Assembly: GCF_000685215.1 (NCBI RefSeq)
Contig: NZ_ARYJ01000001.1
Location: forward strand, 1 to 64,000
Reading direction: 5' to 3'
Length of the DNA stretch: 64,000 nucleotides
Origin: Hyphomonas jannaschiana VP2
GTDB taxonomy: Bacteria; Pseudomonadota; Alphaproteobacteria; Caulobacterales; Hyphomonadaceae
In this document: positions 35,401 through 43,115 of the stretch, in pieces
Layout of the letters: each line of letters starts with the position of its first letter
Position numbering within the stretch: the stretch's first letter is position 1
The notes under the pieces: model-generated
What the model saw: the letters and a program-made list of their open reading frames with translations, nothing else
Told to the model about the DNA's origin: nothing
Databases searched by the model: none
Position numbers and translations under genes: made by a program

Positions 35401-37391
35401 GCTGCGTCGCGGGCGCGTTCGATCCACTCCTCGACTTCCTCTTCCATGAAGAGGTCGTCGCCGCGGCGGACGCGCTCGCCTTCCGGCGAATTCAGGAATT
35501 CAGTCGCCAGCAGGAACAAGGTGCGCGCGGGCGCTTCGGCCAGTTCCTTGCTGGTGCGGATGCCCGCGCCGACCATGATCTGAACGTCATGCACGCGCAG
35601 GCCCGGTACTTCCATCATCAGCTTCGTCTGATCCTGCCAGTCACGCAGGGTTTCGGAGTCGATATAGTGGACGTCCAGCAGGAAGGCCGTCTCCTCGATA
35701 TCGCAATCGAGCAGATCGCCGATCGTGAAGATGCCGACATCTTCGAGGCGCGCGGCCGTCTTCGGTCCGATGGACGGCGCATCGACGACAGGGCTTTCGC
35801 GCGTCAGGCCGGAAGAGCGGACATGCGGCGCGTCGGCGGAAGCATCGTCTTCTTCCTCTGAAGCGGCAATCTCATCCACTTCATCCCCGGACACTTCTTC
35901 GGCCGAGTCGTCATATTCCTCGGCTTCGTAATCGTCTTCGTCCTCATATTCGGACTCTTCGTAGTCCTCTTCCTCGTCATACTCCTCGGACTCGTCGTCT
36001 TCGTCGTATTCCTCATCATCCTCGTCTTCGTCGAAGTCCTCGTCGTCTTCATCTTCCTCGTCGAAGTCTTCGTCTTCTTCTTCGTCGTCCTCGTACTCAT
36101 CCTCGTCTTCGTCGGACTCGTACGCCTCATCGTCTTCGTCCTCGTCATCGCCAGCGCTGAGTTCGGCTTCTTCTTCGATCTCGGCGTCCACATCGAGTCC
36201 CGCCTCTTCGATGGCGGCGAGGTCTGCTTCGTCGAGGATCAGCTCTTCTTCCACATCGACGTCGTCTTCTACGTCGAGAGCCTCCGCTTCGACGTCATTG
36301 CTCTCGATTTCCCCGACAGCGATCTCTTCAGCATCAGCCTCGATCTCCGCTGCTTCGTCGAGGATGATGTCCTCCTCGGCGATTTCAGCTTCCGGTGCTT
36401 CGGTAACGACCGGGGCCTCCCCTTCCGGCAGCACATGGGCCGTACCGATCGGGCGGATTTCCTGCTTGTCGAGCTCCTTCAGCGGCACACGGAGCACCTG
36501 CGCCGCATGCTTCTTCCGGATGATCTTGTCGTCTTCCGGCAGGGTCTTGATCACTTTGCCGGTCTTCTGGAATTCCTTGTACATGCGCTCGACCTGCGCG
36601 CGATCATTCACATCGGCGAGCTTCGCCGTGATCCAGCGCAGCGGAATGTCCAGCGTCTCGATATAGCCCTGCAGTGTAAGGCCGACCTTCGGCGGGGCAA
36701 CGGCTGCCTCTTCCACTGCCTGGGTCACCAATACGGCAAAGCCTGCCGTGGCATAGGCGACGAGTTCGGCAATGCCTTCGCGCATCGTGTCATCCAGACC
36801 GGACGGCGGATGAGAGACGCCGCGGTCCAGATCGTAATGGTCGATGAAGGTGTTGTAGAACGTGTTCGACAGCGTCGCGCCTTCGACCACCATGTCGGCG
36901 ACGAAGCCCGGCCCGGCCGGCACGCGGATGTCCGGATAGCCATTGGCCTCGATTATCTCGTCGATCACGTCCCGGCTCTTGGCGATCGACCATTCGACGG
37001 CGCGGTGGATGACCCCCTCTTCCTCTGTCTGTCCCGTATGGAAAGGCTGGATCGGGTCCGCGTAATAATGGCTCAGTACGCCGAGCGCATAGGCCGCCTT
37101 GCTCCATTTCTTTGCGCGGAGAAGTTCGACCGAACGGGCGTACCATTCCATCGCCTTGCCGGGCGCTCCGCCCCACAGGCCTTCATTCACGTGACAGACG
37201 TGATTCTTGAAGTCCCTGAACTTCGCATCCGGTGCCTTGGCACCTTCCAGCAGATGCTCATGGTGCACCAGGAAGACCGATTTCCAGGCCTCCCCCTGCT
37301 CCCCGCCAATGAGCGACAGAGCATCCAGCGCGATATAGTGATGGGTAGAACGGCAACGATGGGCACGAACGACACGCTCGAGCAGAGACAT
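35397..37391 (-). CDS. zinc phospholipase C-like domain fused to acidic linker and DUF4332-like domain
   Basis: A 664-residue three-part protein. Residues 1-240 resemble zinc-dependent phospholipase C / S1-P1 nuclease folds, with candidate metal ligands in THHYIALDAL (H17), LVHHEH, LSHYYADPIQPFHTG (H108, D112, H118) and IHRAVEW (H129, E133). Residues about 325-520 are an Asp/Glu-rich linker with long runs of acidic residues and tyrosines. Residues 535-644 are a tandem HhH segment of the DUF4332 type (APSIGPKTAARLEDVGI; VPGLRVHDVQIMVGAGI). No signal peptide is seen, unlike secreted phospholipases C. GAGGAG precedes the ATG. Substrate and role are unknown; a cytosolic role is inferred. Confidence 0.8.
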   Translation of the reverse strand: MSLLERVVRAHRCRSTHHYIALDALSLIGGEQGEAWKSVFLVHHEHLLEGAKAPDAKFRDFKNHVCHVNEGLWGGAPGKAMEWYARSVELLRAKKWSKAAYALGVLSHYYADPIQPFHTGQTEEEGVIHRAVEWSIAKSRDVIDEIIEANGYPDIRVPAGPGFVADMVVEGATLSNTFYNTFIDHYDLDRGVSHPPSGLDDTMREGIAELVAYATAGFAVLVTQAVEEAAVAPPKVGLTLQGYIETLDIPLRWITAKLADVNDRAQVERMYKEFQKTGKVIKTLPEDDKIIRKKHAAQVLRVPLKELDKQEIRPIGTAHVLPEGEAPVVTEAPEAEIAEEDIILDEAAEIEADAEEIAVGEIESNDVEAEALDVEDDVDVEEELILDEADLAAIEEAGLDVDAEIEEEAELSAGDDEDEDDEAYESDEDEDEYEDDEEEDEDFDEEDEDDEDFDEDEDDEEYDEDDESEEYDEEEDYEESEYEDEDDYEAEEYDDSAEEVSGDEVDEIAASEEEDDASADAPHVRSSGLTRESPVVDAPSIGPKTAARLEDVGIFTIGDLLDCDIEETAFLLDVHYIDSETLRDWQDQTKLMMEVPGLRVHDVQIMVGAGIRTSKELAEAPARTLFLLATEFLNSPEGERVRRGDDLFMEEEVEEWIERARDAA

Positions 37392-37494
37392 GGGCGAGAC
37401 TCCTCAGCCTGGCAGATTGTCAGACTGAGGAGTGCGTTAACTTGGTTACCCGGTTGTTAACCCTTCGCCCCTTGCGCGAAGAATTTTCAGCAAA

Positions 37495-38805
37495 TCAGCG
37501 GACCGCGAAGTCAAACGGTTCGTTACGGTTCTTGCCCTTGTTCGGACCCATGAAGCCGAACAGGTGGCCCGCCACCTTGCGCATCTGGATCTCTTCGGAA
37601 CCTTCGGTGATGCGGTAACGGCGGTGGTGGCGGTAGATGTGCTCAAACGGCTTGTGGCGGGAATAGCCAATGCCGCCATGCACCTGCATGGCCCGGTCGG
37701 CCGCATCGCAACAGAGGCGGTTGGCCTTGTAGTTACACATCGAGACCTTGTCGGAGAGCTTGATGGCAACCTCCGGCTTGGACATCTGGTCGATTTCCCA
37801 TGCCGTCTTGAAAATGAAGAGGCGCAGCATTTCCGCCTCGGTCGCCTGCTCCACCAGCGGGAACTGGATCGCCTGGTTCACCGACAGCGGCTTGCCGAAG
37901 GGGCGGCGCTCATTGGCGTAGTTCACCGCTTCGGTGATACAGTACATCGCCGCGCCGACCGAGCTGGCCGCCTGGCGGATGCGGTTCTCGTGGACAAAGT
38001 GCTGGGCGAGCGCGAGCCCCCCTTCCGGCGGGCCGAACACGGCATCTTCCGGCACCCAGACATCCTTGATGGTCAGGCGCGGGTGGTCCGTCGGCATGTT
38101 GAAGGTCCACATATACTCTTCAATGATCACGCCGGGATCATCGGCCGGAATGATCAGGCAGGTGATGCCCTTCGCATCGCCGTCCTCGCCGCTGGTGCGG
38201 CAGAACAGCATGATATGGCTGGCGACGTGCATGCCGGTGATCCACATCTTCTCGCCATTGATCAGCCAGCCATCCTTGCCGTCTTTCTTGTGGCGGACGG
38301 CGCGGGTTTCCATGTGCGTGGCATCAGAGCCGTGATGCGGCTCGGTCAGGCCGAAGCAGGCCTTGAACTCCCCCTTCAGCGCGGCATCCGCGAGGTGGCG
38401 CTGGTCCGGACGGGCAAAGTCGCGCAGCATCAGGATCTGCGGGAAATTGCCAACGATCGAGTGCTCGTTCTGCAGGTCGTTGTGCAGGCCGAGGCCCTTG
38501 CGGGCGAAATGTTCGCGGATGATGGCCATGCCGAGATTGGTGCCATCCTGACCGCCGAACTCCTTCGGCAGCGCGTAACGCAGGTGGCCGGCGGCGTCGG
38601 CGCGGCGTTTGGCTTCGGACAGCAGTTCTTCCCATTCCGGACGCGGCAGGCCGCCATTCTCGAAATCGGTGCGGGCCCATTCGCGGCGGTGGTCAAAGAA
38701 GCGGATGTTATCGTCCTGCTCCTCAAGTGGCTTGATTTCGTCCTCGATGAACTTGTCGAGCACCACCAAATAGTCGGCGATCTCCTGGGGAATATTGAAG
38801 TCCAT
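37495..38805 (-). CDS. acyl-CoA dehydrogenase
   Basis: FAD enzyme that desaturates an acyl-CoA in beta-oxidation or a related pathway. Family signatures are ACFGLTEPHHGSDATHM (flavin and substrate contact) and the C-terminal AMQVHGGIGYSRHKP with RYRITEGSEEIQMRKVAG. The 436-residue length is a little above short-chain members because of a longer N-terminus. AGGAGG precedes the ATG. Chain-length specificity cannot be inferred. It is monocistronic or leads into the phospholipase-like gene 103 bases downstream; a thiolase gene later in the window could act in the same pathway. Confidence 0.93.
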   Translation of the reverse strand: MDFNIPQEIADYLVVLDKFIEDEIKPLEEQDDNIRFFDHRREWARTDFENGGLPRPEWEELLSEAKRRADAAGHLRYALPKEFGGQDGTNLGMAIIREHFARKGLGLHNDLQNEHSIVGNFPQILMLRDFARPDQRHLADAALKGEFKACFGLTEPHHGSDATHMETRAVRHKKDGKDGWLINGEKMWITGMHVASHIMLFCRTSGEDGDAKGITCLIIPADDPGVIIEEYMWTFNMPTDHPRLTIKDVWVPEDAVFGPPEGGLALAQHFVHENRIRQAASSVGAAMYCITEAVNYANERRPFGKPLSVNQAIQFPLVEQATEAEMLRLFIFKTAWEIDQMSKPEVAIKLSDKVSMCNYKANRLCCDAADRAMQVHGGIGYSRHKPFEHIYRHHRRYRITEGSEEIQMRKVAGHLFGFMGPNKGKNRNEPFDFAVR

Positions 38806-38948
38806 GTCGCGTCTCCTCCTGACCTTTGTCTCGTTTCTTCAAAGTCTTGACCACGAGCATATCGAGGCAGCGGCGCACGGCAATTTGTGCCGCGGGGGCA
38901 AGCGGCGAACTAAAATGAGGCATTAGAAAAATTATAATCATTGAACGA

Positions 38949-38976
38949 TTGACATTTTATTCAGTGATCATATTCT
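38949..38976 (+). promoter_or_regulatory. strong candidate promoter of the UrcA-like gene
   Basis: A perfect -35 TTGACA and a -10 TATTCT are 16 bases apart in a locally AT-rich stretch, about 55 bases upstream of the start codon. Confidence 0.6.
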
Positions 38977-39030
38977 TACTCATGTGACTTCACCGGGTCA
39001 CAGCCATCCAACGCAAAAAGGTTTCCTCCC

Positions 39031-39381
39031 ATGACCTCCCGCATCCTCTCTCTGACTGCCTCTGCAACCCTTGCCGCCGCCACCCTGTTCGCAGCCCCGG
39101 CTTCGGCGGAAATCCAGCGCGTTGTGCAGCTGGACCTACAGTATGACACTGCCGTCCTCGGCACAGCGTCCGGCGCTGAAACCGTTCTGGAATCCTTGCA
39201 GGATCAGGCCACCGCTGCCTGCCGCTACACCCGCCCGGTCGCCGGTGCGCCGCGCGTGGACGATGTTTGCGTATCGGAAATTCTCGCCAAGGCCGTCATC
39301 GAGATCGACGATGCTGAGCTGACGCGCCTGTACACTGCCAGCACCGGCCAGCCGGCCCGCATCCTGGCTTCTCTGAAGTAA
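39031..39381 (+). CDS. UrcA family exported protein
   Basis: A 116-residue exported protein: signal peptide residues 1-26 (ending APASAEI), then a small domain with LDLQYDTAVLGTASGAETVLESL and two cysteines (ATAACRYT; DDVCVSEI). The pattern of a Y/L-D-L strand, a helix with Ala-Ala-x-x-Cys and a second Cys further on is that of the UrcA family, function unknown. The leader AAAAAGG-N2-TCCTCCC-ATG is almost identical to that of the next gene. It has one of the best promoters in the window and is probably expressed on its own. Confidence 0.78.
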   Translation: MTSRILSLTASATLAAATLFAAPASAEIQRVVQLDLQYDTAVLGTASGAETVLESLQDQATAACRYTRPVAGAPRVDDVCVSEILAKAVIEIDDAELTRLYTASTGQPARILASLK

Positions 39382-39402
39382 GTGCGATACTTAATAAAAA
39401 CC

Positions 39403-39478
39403 GCTGAACACTTGACGAAATTTTCAGCGCTATCTAATGGTTCAGCGCCGGGAACGTCCACCGCGCCCCGGCGCTGAA
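39403..39478. repeat. four copies of CGCTGAA/TTCAGCG around a promoter
   Basis: The heptamer CGCTGAA or its complement TTCAGCG begins at 39402, 39423, 39441 and 39472. The first two form an inverted repeat around the -35 box. The last two are the ends of a 12-base perfect inverted repeat (TTCAGCGCCGGG / CCCGGCGCTGAA). Starts 1 and 2 are 21 bases apart, and starts 3 and 4 are 31. A regulator binding array is likely (inference). Confidence 0.6.
39412..39440 (+). promoter_or_regulatory. candidate promoter of the CC_3452-like gene
   Basis: TTGACG and TAATGG are 17 bases apart; the -35 lies between the two arms of an inverted heptamer repeat, which suggests repression or activation at this promoter. 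Confidence 0.45.
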
Positions 39479-39508
39479 TATAATCATAAGCGATAAAGGC
39501 ATCCTCCC

Positions 39509-39805
39509 ATGCTCCGTTCCGCAATTCTTGGCGCCGCCTTCCTCGGCCTCGCCGCCCCGGCACTCGCCACCACCTTCACCTTCGAGACAGCCAAACCGGT
39601 CGACGACTCGCGCGTCACCGTGATCGGCACAGTCTGGACCTGCGAAGGCACCGTCTGCACAGGCGACATGGACCGTAAGAAAGTCACCCTCCGCGACTGC
39701 AAGAAAATCGCGAAGAAGACCGGCGAAATCACCTCTTTCAAGAACGACAAATACGAGCTCTCGGCTGAAGACATCGAAACCTGCAAGGCTTCGGCCCGCG
39801 ACTAA
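39509..39805 (+). CDS. CC_3452-like small exported protein
   Basis: A 98-residue exported protein: signal peptide residues 1-20 (ending APALATT), then a short strand-rich domain with VWTCEGTVCTGDM, LRDCKKIAKKTGEIT and a C-terminal ETCKASARD, four cysteines in all. The order of Trp-x-Cys, Cys, Cys-Lys and a final Cys matches a family of short periplasmic proteins of Caulobacterales (CC_3452 type), whose role is unknown. The leader resembles that of the preceding UrcA gene. It has its own promoter, within an unusual repeat array, and its own terminator. Confidence 0.72.
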   Translation: MLRSAILGAAFLGLAAPALATTFTFETAKPVDDSRVTVIGTVWTCEGTVCTGDMDRKKVTLRDCKKIAKKTGEITSFKNDKYELSAEDIETCKASARD

Positions 39806-39848
39806 AACAGGCGCGGTTTTCCCGCGAACTCTCCAGAGCCTCTCCTCG

Positions 39849-39885
39849 GGCCGCCTCGGATTCAAAGCCGGGCGGCCATTTTTTT
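39849..39885 (+). terminator. terminator of the CC_3452-like gene
   Basis: GGCCGCC(T)CGG and CCGGGCGGCC pair with a single bulge and are followed by seven Ts. Confidence 0.88.
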
Positions 39886-39945
39886 GCGGTTTGTTCGCAA
39901 CGCTCCGCCCGCTGGCACGTTTAAGCCTGTAATCGGAGAAGAGAG

Positions 39946-40557
39946 ATGGCCCCAAGCAGGAATAAACCCCTGGAAAGCGTGCTCGACACCGCGATCGAGG
40001 ATTGCGGCGACGATAAAGTCACTATCGGCGCGCTACTCGACATGTTCGGTGACCGGTCTTTCGGCCCGGTAATCGTCCTGCTCGGCCTGCTCGTCACCGT
40101 CCCGCCACTGGGCGGCATTCCCGGCCTGCCCGTCCTGGTGGGCGGTATCATCCTGCTGTTCAGCCTGCAGATCGTCTTCGGGGCGCGGCACATCTGGATG
40201 CCGCAATTTGTCCAGAACCGGGGGATCGATTGCTCAAAACTGGAAGAAGCCCGCAGCCGGGTGCGGCCCTGGTTGCAACGAGTCGACCGGATGATCACGG
40301 AACGGCTGACCTGGGCCACAGGCAGGATCGCGACCTATGGCGCGGCCCTGTCCGTTTCACTGCTTTCATTGCTGATGATACCGCTGGAACTGGTACCGTT
40401 CGCCGTTGCGGCGCCGGGCACGGCAATCGTTCTTTTCGGACTGGCCCTGGTCGCGCGGGACGGTGCATTGATGCTGGCCGGATTCGCCGGCACCGCAACC
40501 GCCTGCAGTATCGCCGTCTTCCTCGTACCCTGGAACACGGTTGCCGGCTGGTTCTGA
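39946..40557 (+). CDS. exoD: ExoD family exopolysaccharide synthesis protein
   Basis: Inner-membrane protein of the ExoD family, linked to exopolysaccharide production and alkali tolerance in rhizobia. The 203 residues start with a short helical cytosolic part (VLDTAIEDCGDDKVTIGALLDMFGDRSFGP). Hydrophobic segments follow at about 40-58, 62-78, 120-150 and 155-195; the VPPLGGIPGLPVLVGG turn is a family hallmark. GGAGAAG lies upstream of the ATG. No other polysaccharide gene is close, and its 3' end converges on the VOC gene. Confidence 0.85.
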   Translation: MAPSRNKPLESVLDTAIEDCGDDKVTIGALLDMFGDRSFGPVIVLLGLLVTVPPLGGIPGLPVLVGGIILLFSLQIVFGARHIWMPQFVQNRGIDCSKLEEARSRVRPWLQRVDRMITERLTWATGRIATYGAALSVSLLSLLMIPLELVPFAVAAPGTAIVLFGLALVARDGALMLAGFAGTATACSIAVFLVPWNTVAGWF

Positions 40558-40576
40558 GCCACCCGCCCCTTCCGTC

Positions 40577-40975
40577 CTACTCTTCCGCCGCAGGTTCGAC
40601 CGGTTGCCAGAGTTCGAGTTTGCGGCCGTCCGGATCCATCACCCAGGCAAATTTGCCGTAGGATTCAATCATCGGCTCACCCTCCATCGCCACCCCTTCC
40701 GCCTTCAGACGGTCCAGCATGCCATCGAAATCATCGACCATCAGGTTGAGCATGAAATCGGCGCCTGAAGGTTTGAAATAGTCGCTGCCTGCCTTGAACG
40801 GCGCCCAGATCGTGCGGGCGCCCTGCGGGTAGAGGGCCGCCGAGTCGGCATGGGCAAAACTGCTGCCGCCATAATCGTCGATCTCCAGCCCCAGCACGCG
40901 TTTGTACCAGTCGCGCGTCGCATCGACGTCTGCGCAGTGGAAGAACACGCCTCCCAATCCGATCACTTTTGCCAT
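40577..40975 (-). CDS. VOC/glyoxalase family protein
   Basis: A 132-residue single VOC domain: FFHCADVDATRDWYKRVLGLEI at the N-terminus and WVMDPDGRKLELWQP at the C-terminus are the two paired beta-alpha-beta units. Candidate metal residues are H13 and the Glu of KLELWQ. Members act as glyoxalases, dioxygenases or resistance proteins, and the reaction is not predictable here. AAAGGGG precedes the ATG. It diverges from the haloalkane dehalogenase gene. Confidence 0.88.
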   Translation of the reverse strand: MAKVIGLGGVFFHCADVDATRDWYKRVLGLEIDDYGGSSFAHADSAALYPQGARTIWAPFKAGSDYFKPSGADFMLNLMVDDFDGMLDRLKAEGVAMEGEPMIESYGKFAWVMDPDGRKLELWQPVEPAAEE

Positions 40976-41098
40976 GTCTGCCGCCCCTTTCAGAAATCCT
41001 GTCGGGACATTCGGCCAAATCCGCGCAATGATCCGTCCCGATGCGCTTCCACCACGCTAGCGGCAGGAAGAAGAAAATCAAAGATGGGAGGAGGCTCC

Positions 41099-42001
41099 AT
41101 GACGATTGAAGCATTGCGCACGCCGGACGACCGGTTTGCCAGCCTGCCCGGCTGGCCCTACGCACCGCACTATATTGACGACCTGCCCGGCTATGAGGGC
41201 CTGCGCGTCCACTATGTCGACGAGGGGCCGGAAAAGGCTGTGCGGACCTATCTGTGCCTGCATGGTCAGCCGACCTGGTCTTATCTCTACCGCAAGATGA
41301 TCCCGGTCTTTCTGGACTCGGGCGCCCGGGTCATCGCACCGGACTGGCTGGGCTTCGGCCGCTCCGACAAGCCGGTCGCGGACGAGACCTATACATTCCA
41401 TTTCCACCGCAACATGATGATTGAGCTGGTCAAACGGCTGGATCTCCAGAACATCACCCTCGTCTGCCAGGACTGGGGCGGCCTTCTGGGCCTGACCCTG
41501 CCGCCAGACATGCCGGAGCGGTTTGAAAGACTGATCGTCATGAACACGGCGATCGCGACCGGCGCCTCTCCCAGCGAAGGCTTCGATGCCTGGAAAGCCT
41601 ACAGCGCCTCGCAGCCGGACCTCGACGTCGCCGCCCTGATGAAGCGCGGCACGCCCATCCTCTCCGATGCCGAGGCCGCGGCCTATGGCGCCCCTTTCCC
41701 AGACATCTCCTACAAGGCCGGTGTACGCCGTTTCCCCGAACTCGTCATGGTCGCGCCCGACATGGAGGGCGTGAAGACCTCCAAGCGTGCGGTGGAATGG
41801 TGGGGGCGTGAATGGCATGGCGACACGTTCATGGCCGTTGGCGCTGCCGATCCGGTGCTCGGCCCGCCAGTCATGGACGAATTGCGCGGCCAGATCCGGA
41901 ACTGCCCGGAGCCGATGATCATCGAAGAGGCCGGCCACTTCGTTCAGGAATGGGGCGAACCCGTCGCGCGAGCAGCGCTGAAAGCCTTCGGGGAGCTTTA
42001 G
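41099..42001 (+). CDS. dhmA: haloalkane dehalogenase
   Basis: Alpha/beta-hydrolase that replaces a halogen on a carbon chain with hydroxyl. Starting at the ATG after GGGAGGAGG gives 300 residues. The nucleophile is D125 in VCQDWGG, with halide-binding W126 next to it, the catalytic acid is probably D251 (GAADPVLG) and the base H280 (EEAGHFVQEW). W165 (FDAW) is placed for the second halide contact of subfamily I (DhlA/DhmA type), and HGQPTWSYLYRKM is the typical oxyanion region. No dehalogenation partners are adjacent. The next gene begins four bases after its stop. Confidence 0.88.
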   Translation: MTIEALRTPDDRFASLPGWPYAPHYIDDLPGYEGLRVHYVDEGPEKAVRTYLCLHGQPTWSYLYRKMIPVFLDSGARVIAPDWLGFGRSDKPVADETYTFHFHRNMMIELVKRLDLQNITLVCQDWGGLLGLTLPPDMPERFERLIVMNTAIATGASPSEGFDAWKAYSASQPDLDVAALMKRGTPILSDAEAAAYGAPFPDISYKAGVRRFPELVMVAPDMEGVKTSKRAVEWWGREWHGDTFMAVGAADPVLGPPVMDELRGQIRNCPEPMIIEEAGHFVQEWGEPVARAALKAFGEL

Positions 42002-42004
42002 CAC

Positions 42005-42661
42005 GTGCCCAGCCCTATTGACGTTCTCTTCGACCACACAGAAGGGGAAGATTGGTATTGGGGCGAGGCGGCGAAAAAGATCGAAGAAACGTTTCCACAC
42101 AATGATCCGCGCTCATTCGATGTGATCACATCTTCGCTGGACCAGTTGCCGGAGCTAATGAGACGTCATTCAGCGTGGCAGATCGCAACAAGCTTCGAAT
42201 TCCTGTTCAACAATGTTCTCTCCTCCTACCCGTTCCTGTTTGCGGACGAACGCATCGCTGAACCGTACCGGGTACAGACAGTCAGAAAACTTTTCAAATT
42301 GTTCGACTTGTTTTTCCGCAATGCCGTGACATGCAACGATGGGCCGGTGCACTTGCAAAGAGAGTTCGTAGGCGACCCTGTGCAGGGCTACGTCAACACC
42401 GTCTGTTATATGTTTTGGGACAATTGCCCCCTGACGGACCTTGGCCTCCCAAGCATCAGAGACGCGTGCAGAGATGTCATGGAGCAATGCCTTACAATCC
42501 CTAATCATGCCATTATCGAAAGCGCACTACACGGGCTCGGGCATTTAGCACCTGGCGACACACGAGCTGCGGAGATTGCATTGAGCTATTCCCGGAGAGG
42601 TACCGGACCTCAGGAGCTTCTCGCTTATGCAAAGGCTGCATCAGAAGGGCATGTGCAGTAG
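42005..42661 (+). CDS. lower-GC orphan protein, unknown function
   Basis: A 218-residue soluble, helical protein with no family I recognise. It is rich in Phe and other aromatics (SFEFLFNNVLSSYPFLF; KLFKLFDLFFRN), has four cysteines and no signal peptide. It must start at GTG: GGGGAG lies nine bases upstream and the next methionine is 50 codons in. Codon use differs visibly from its neighbours (more AGA, ACA, TTG and A/T third positions), suggesting transfer. It follows the dehalogenase by four bases and is probably coupled to it. An immunity-like or HEAT-like helical protein is possible but unproven. Confidence 0.7.
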   Translation: MPSPIDVLFDHTEGEDWYWGEAAKKIEETFPHNDPRSFDVITSSLDQLPELMRRHSAWQIATSFEFLFNNVLSSYPFLFADERIAEPYRVQTVRKLFKLFDLFFRNAVTCNDGPVHLQREFVGDPVQGYVNTVCYMFWDNCPLTDLGLPSIRDACRDVMEQCLTIPNHAIIESALHGLGHLAPGDTRAAEIALSYSRRGTGPQELLAYAKAASEGHVQ

Positions 42662-42670
42662 GCTCAGCAC

Positions 42671-43114
42671 ATGACCGATTCTCCTCTACGCCCCGGTGCT
42701 GGATGCGGCGCGGCAATCCTCGATGATCAGGGCCGTCTGCTTCTGATCCAGCGCCTGAAAGAACCCGAAGCCGGGGCCTGGGGCCTGCCCGGTGGCAAGA
42801 TCGATTTCGGCGAGCGCTCCGAAGACACGGCCCGTCGGGAAATCGAGGAAGAACTGGGCATCGTCATCGAACTGACGCGCCTTGCCTGTATCTCGGAAAT
42901 CATCGACGGCGGTGACGGCCAGCATTGGGTCTCGCCGATCTACGAAGCCCGCATCGTTTCTGGAGCGCCGCGTATCATGGAACCCGAGAAGCATGGCGGC
43001 TGGGGATGGTTCAGCCGGGACGAGCTGCCCGAGCGCCTGACCACGCCGGCGATCACTTTCCTTGAAACAACTGCGAATGGGGCATGGCGGCCTGCCCTGA
43101 AGCAGTCTTTATAG
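42671..43114 (+). CDS. Nudix hydrolase
   Basis: Hydrolyses a nucleoside diphosphate linked to another moiety, with Mg. The Nudix box GGKIDFGERSEDTARREIEEEL followed by GI covers residues 42-65 and is complete. The N-terminal AILDDQGRLLLIQR and the later WVSPIYEAR strands are typical. The 147-residue size fits MutT/ADP-ribose-type enzymes; the substrate is unknown. Between the lower-GC orphan and the DUF218-like gene, whose ATG lies one base after its stop, so those two are likely coupled. Confidence 0.9.
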   Translation: MTDSPLRPGAGCGAAILDDQGRLLLIQRLKEPEAGAWGLPGGKIDFGERSEDTARREIEEELGIVIELTRLACISEIIDGGDGQHWVSPIYEARIVSGAPRIMEPEKHGGWGWFSRDELPERLTTPAITFLETTANGAWRPALKQSL

Positions 43115-43115
43115 G

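Noticed and set aside
35804-36193. DNA repeats in the acidic region as a tandem repeat or CRISPR-like array
   Set aside because: The repetition follows from GAC/GAG codons without constant unit length or spacers. It is protein low complexity, not a DNA array.
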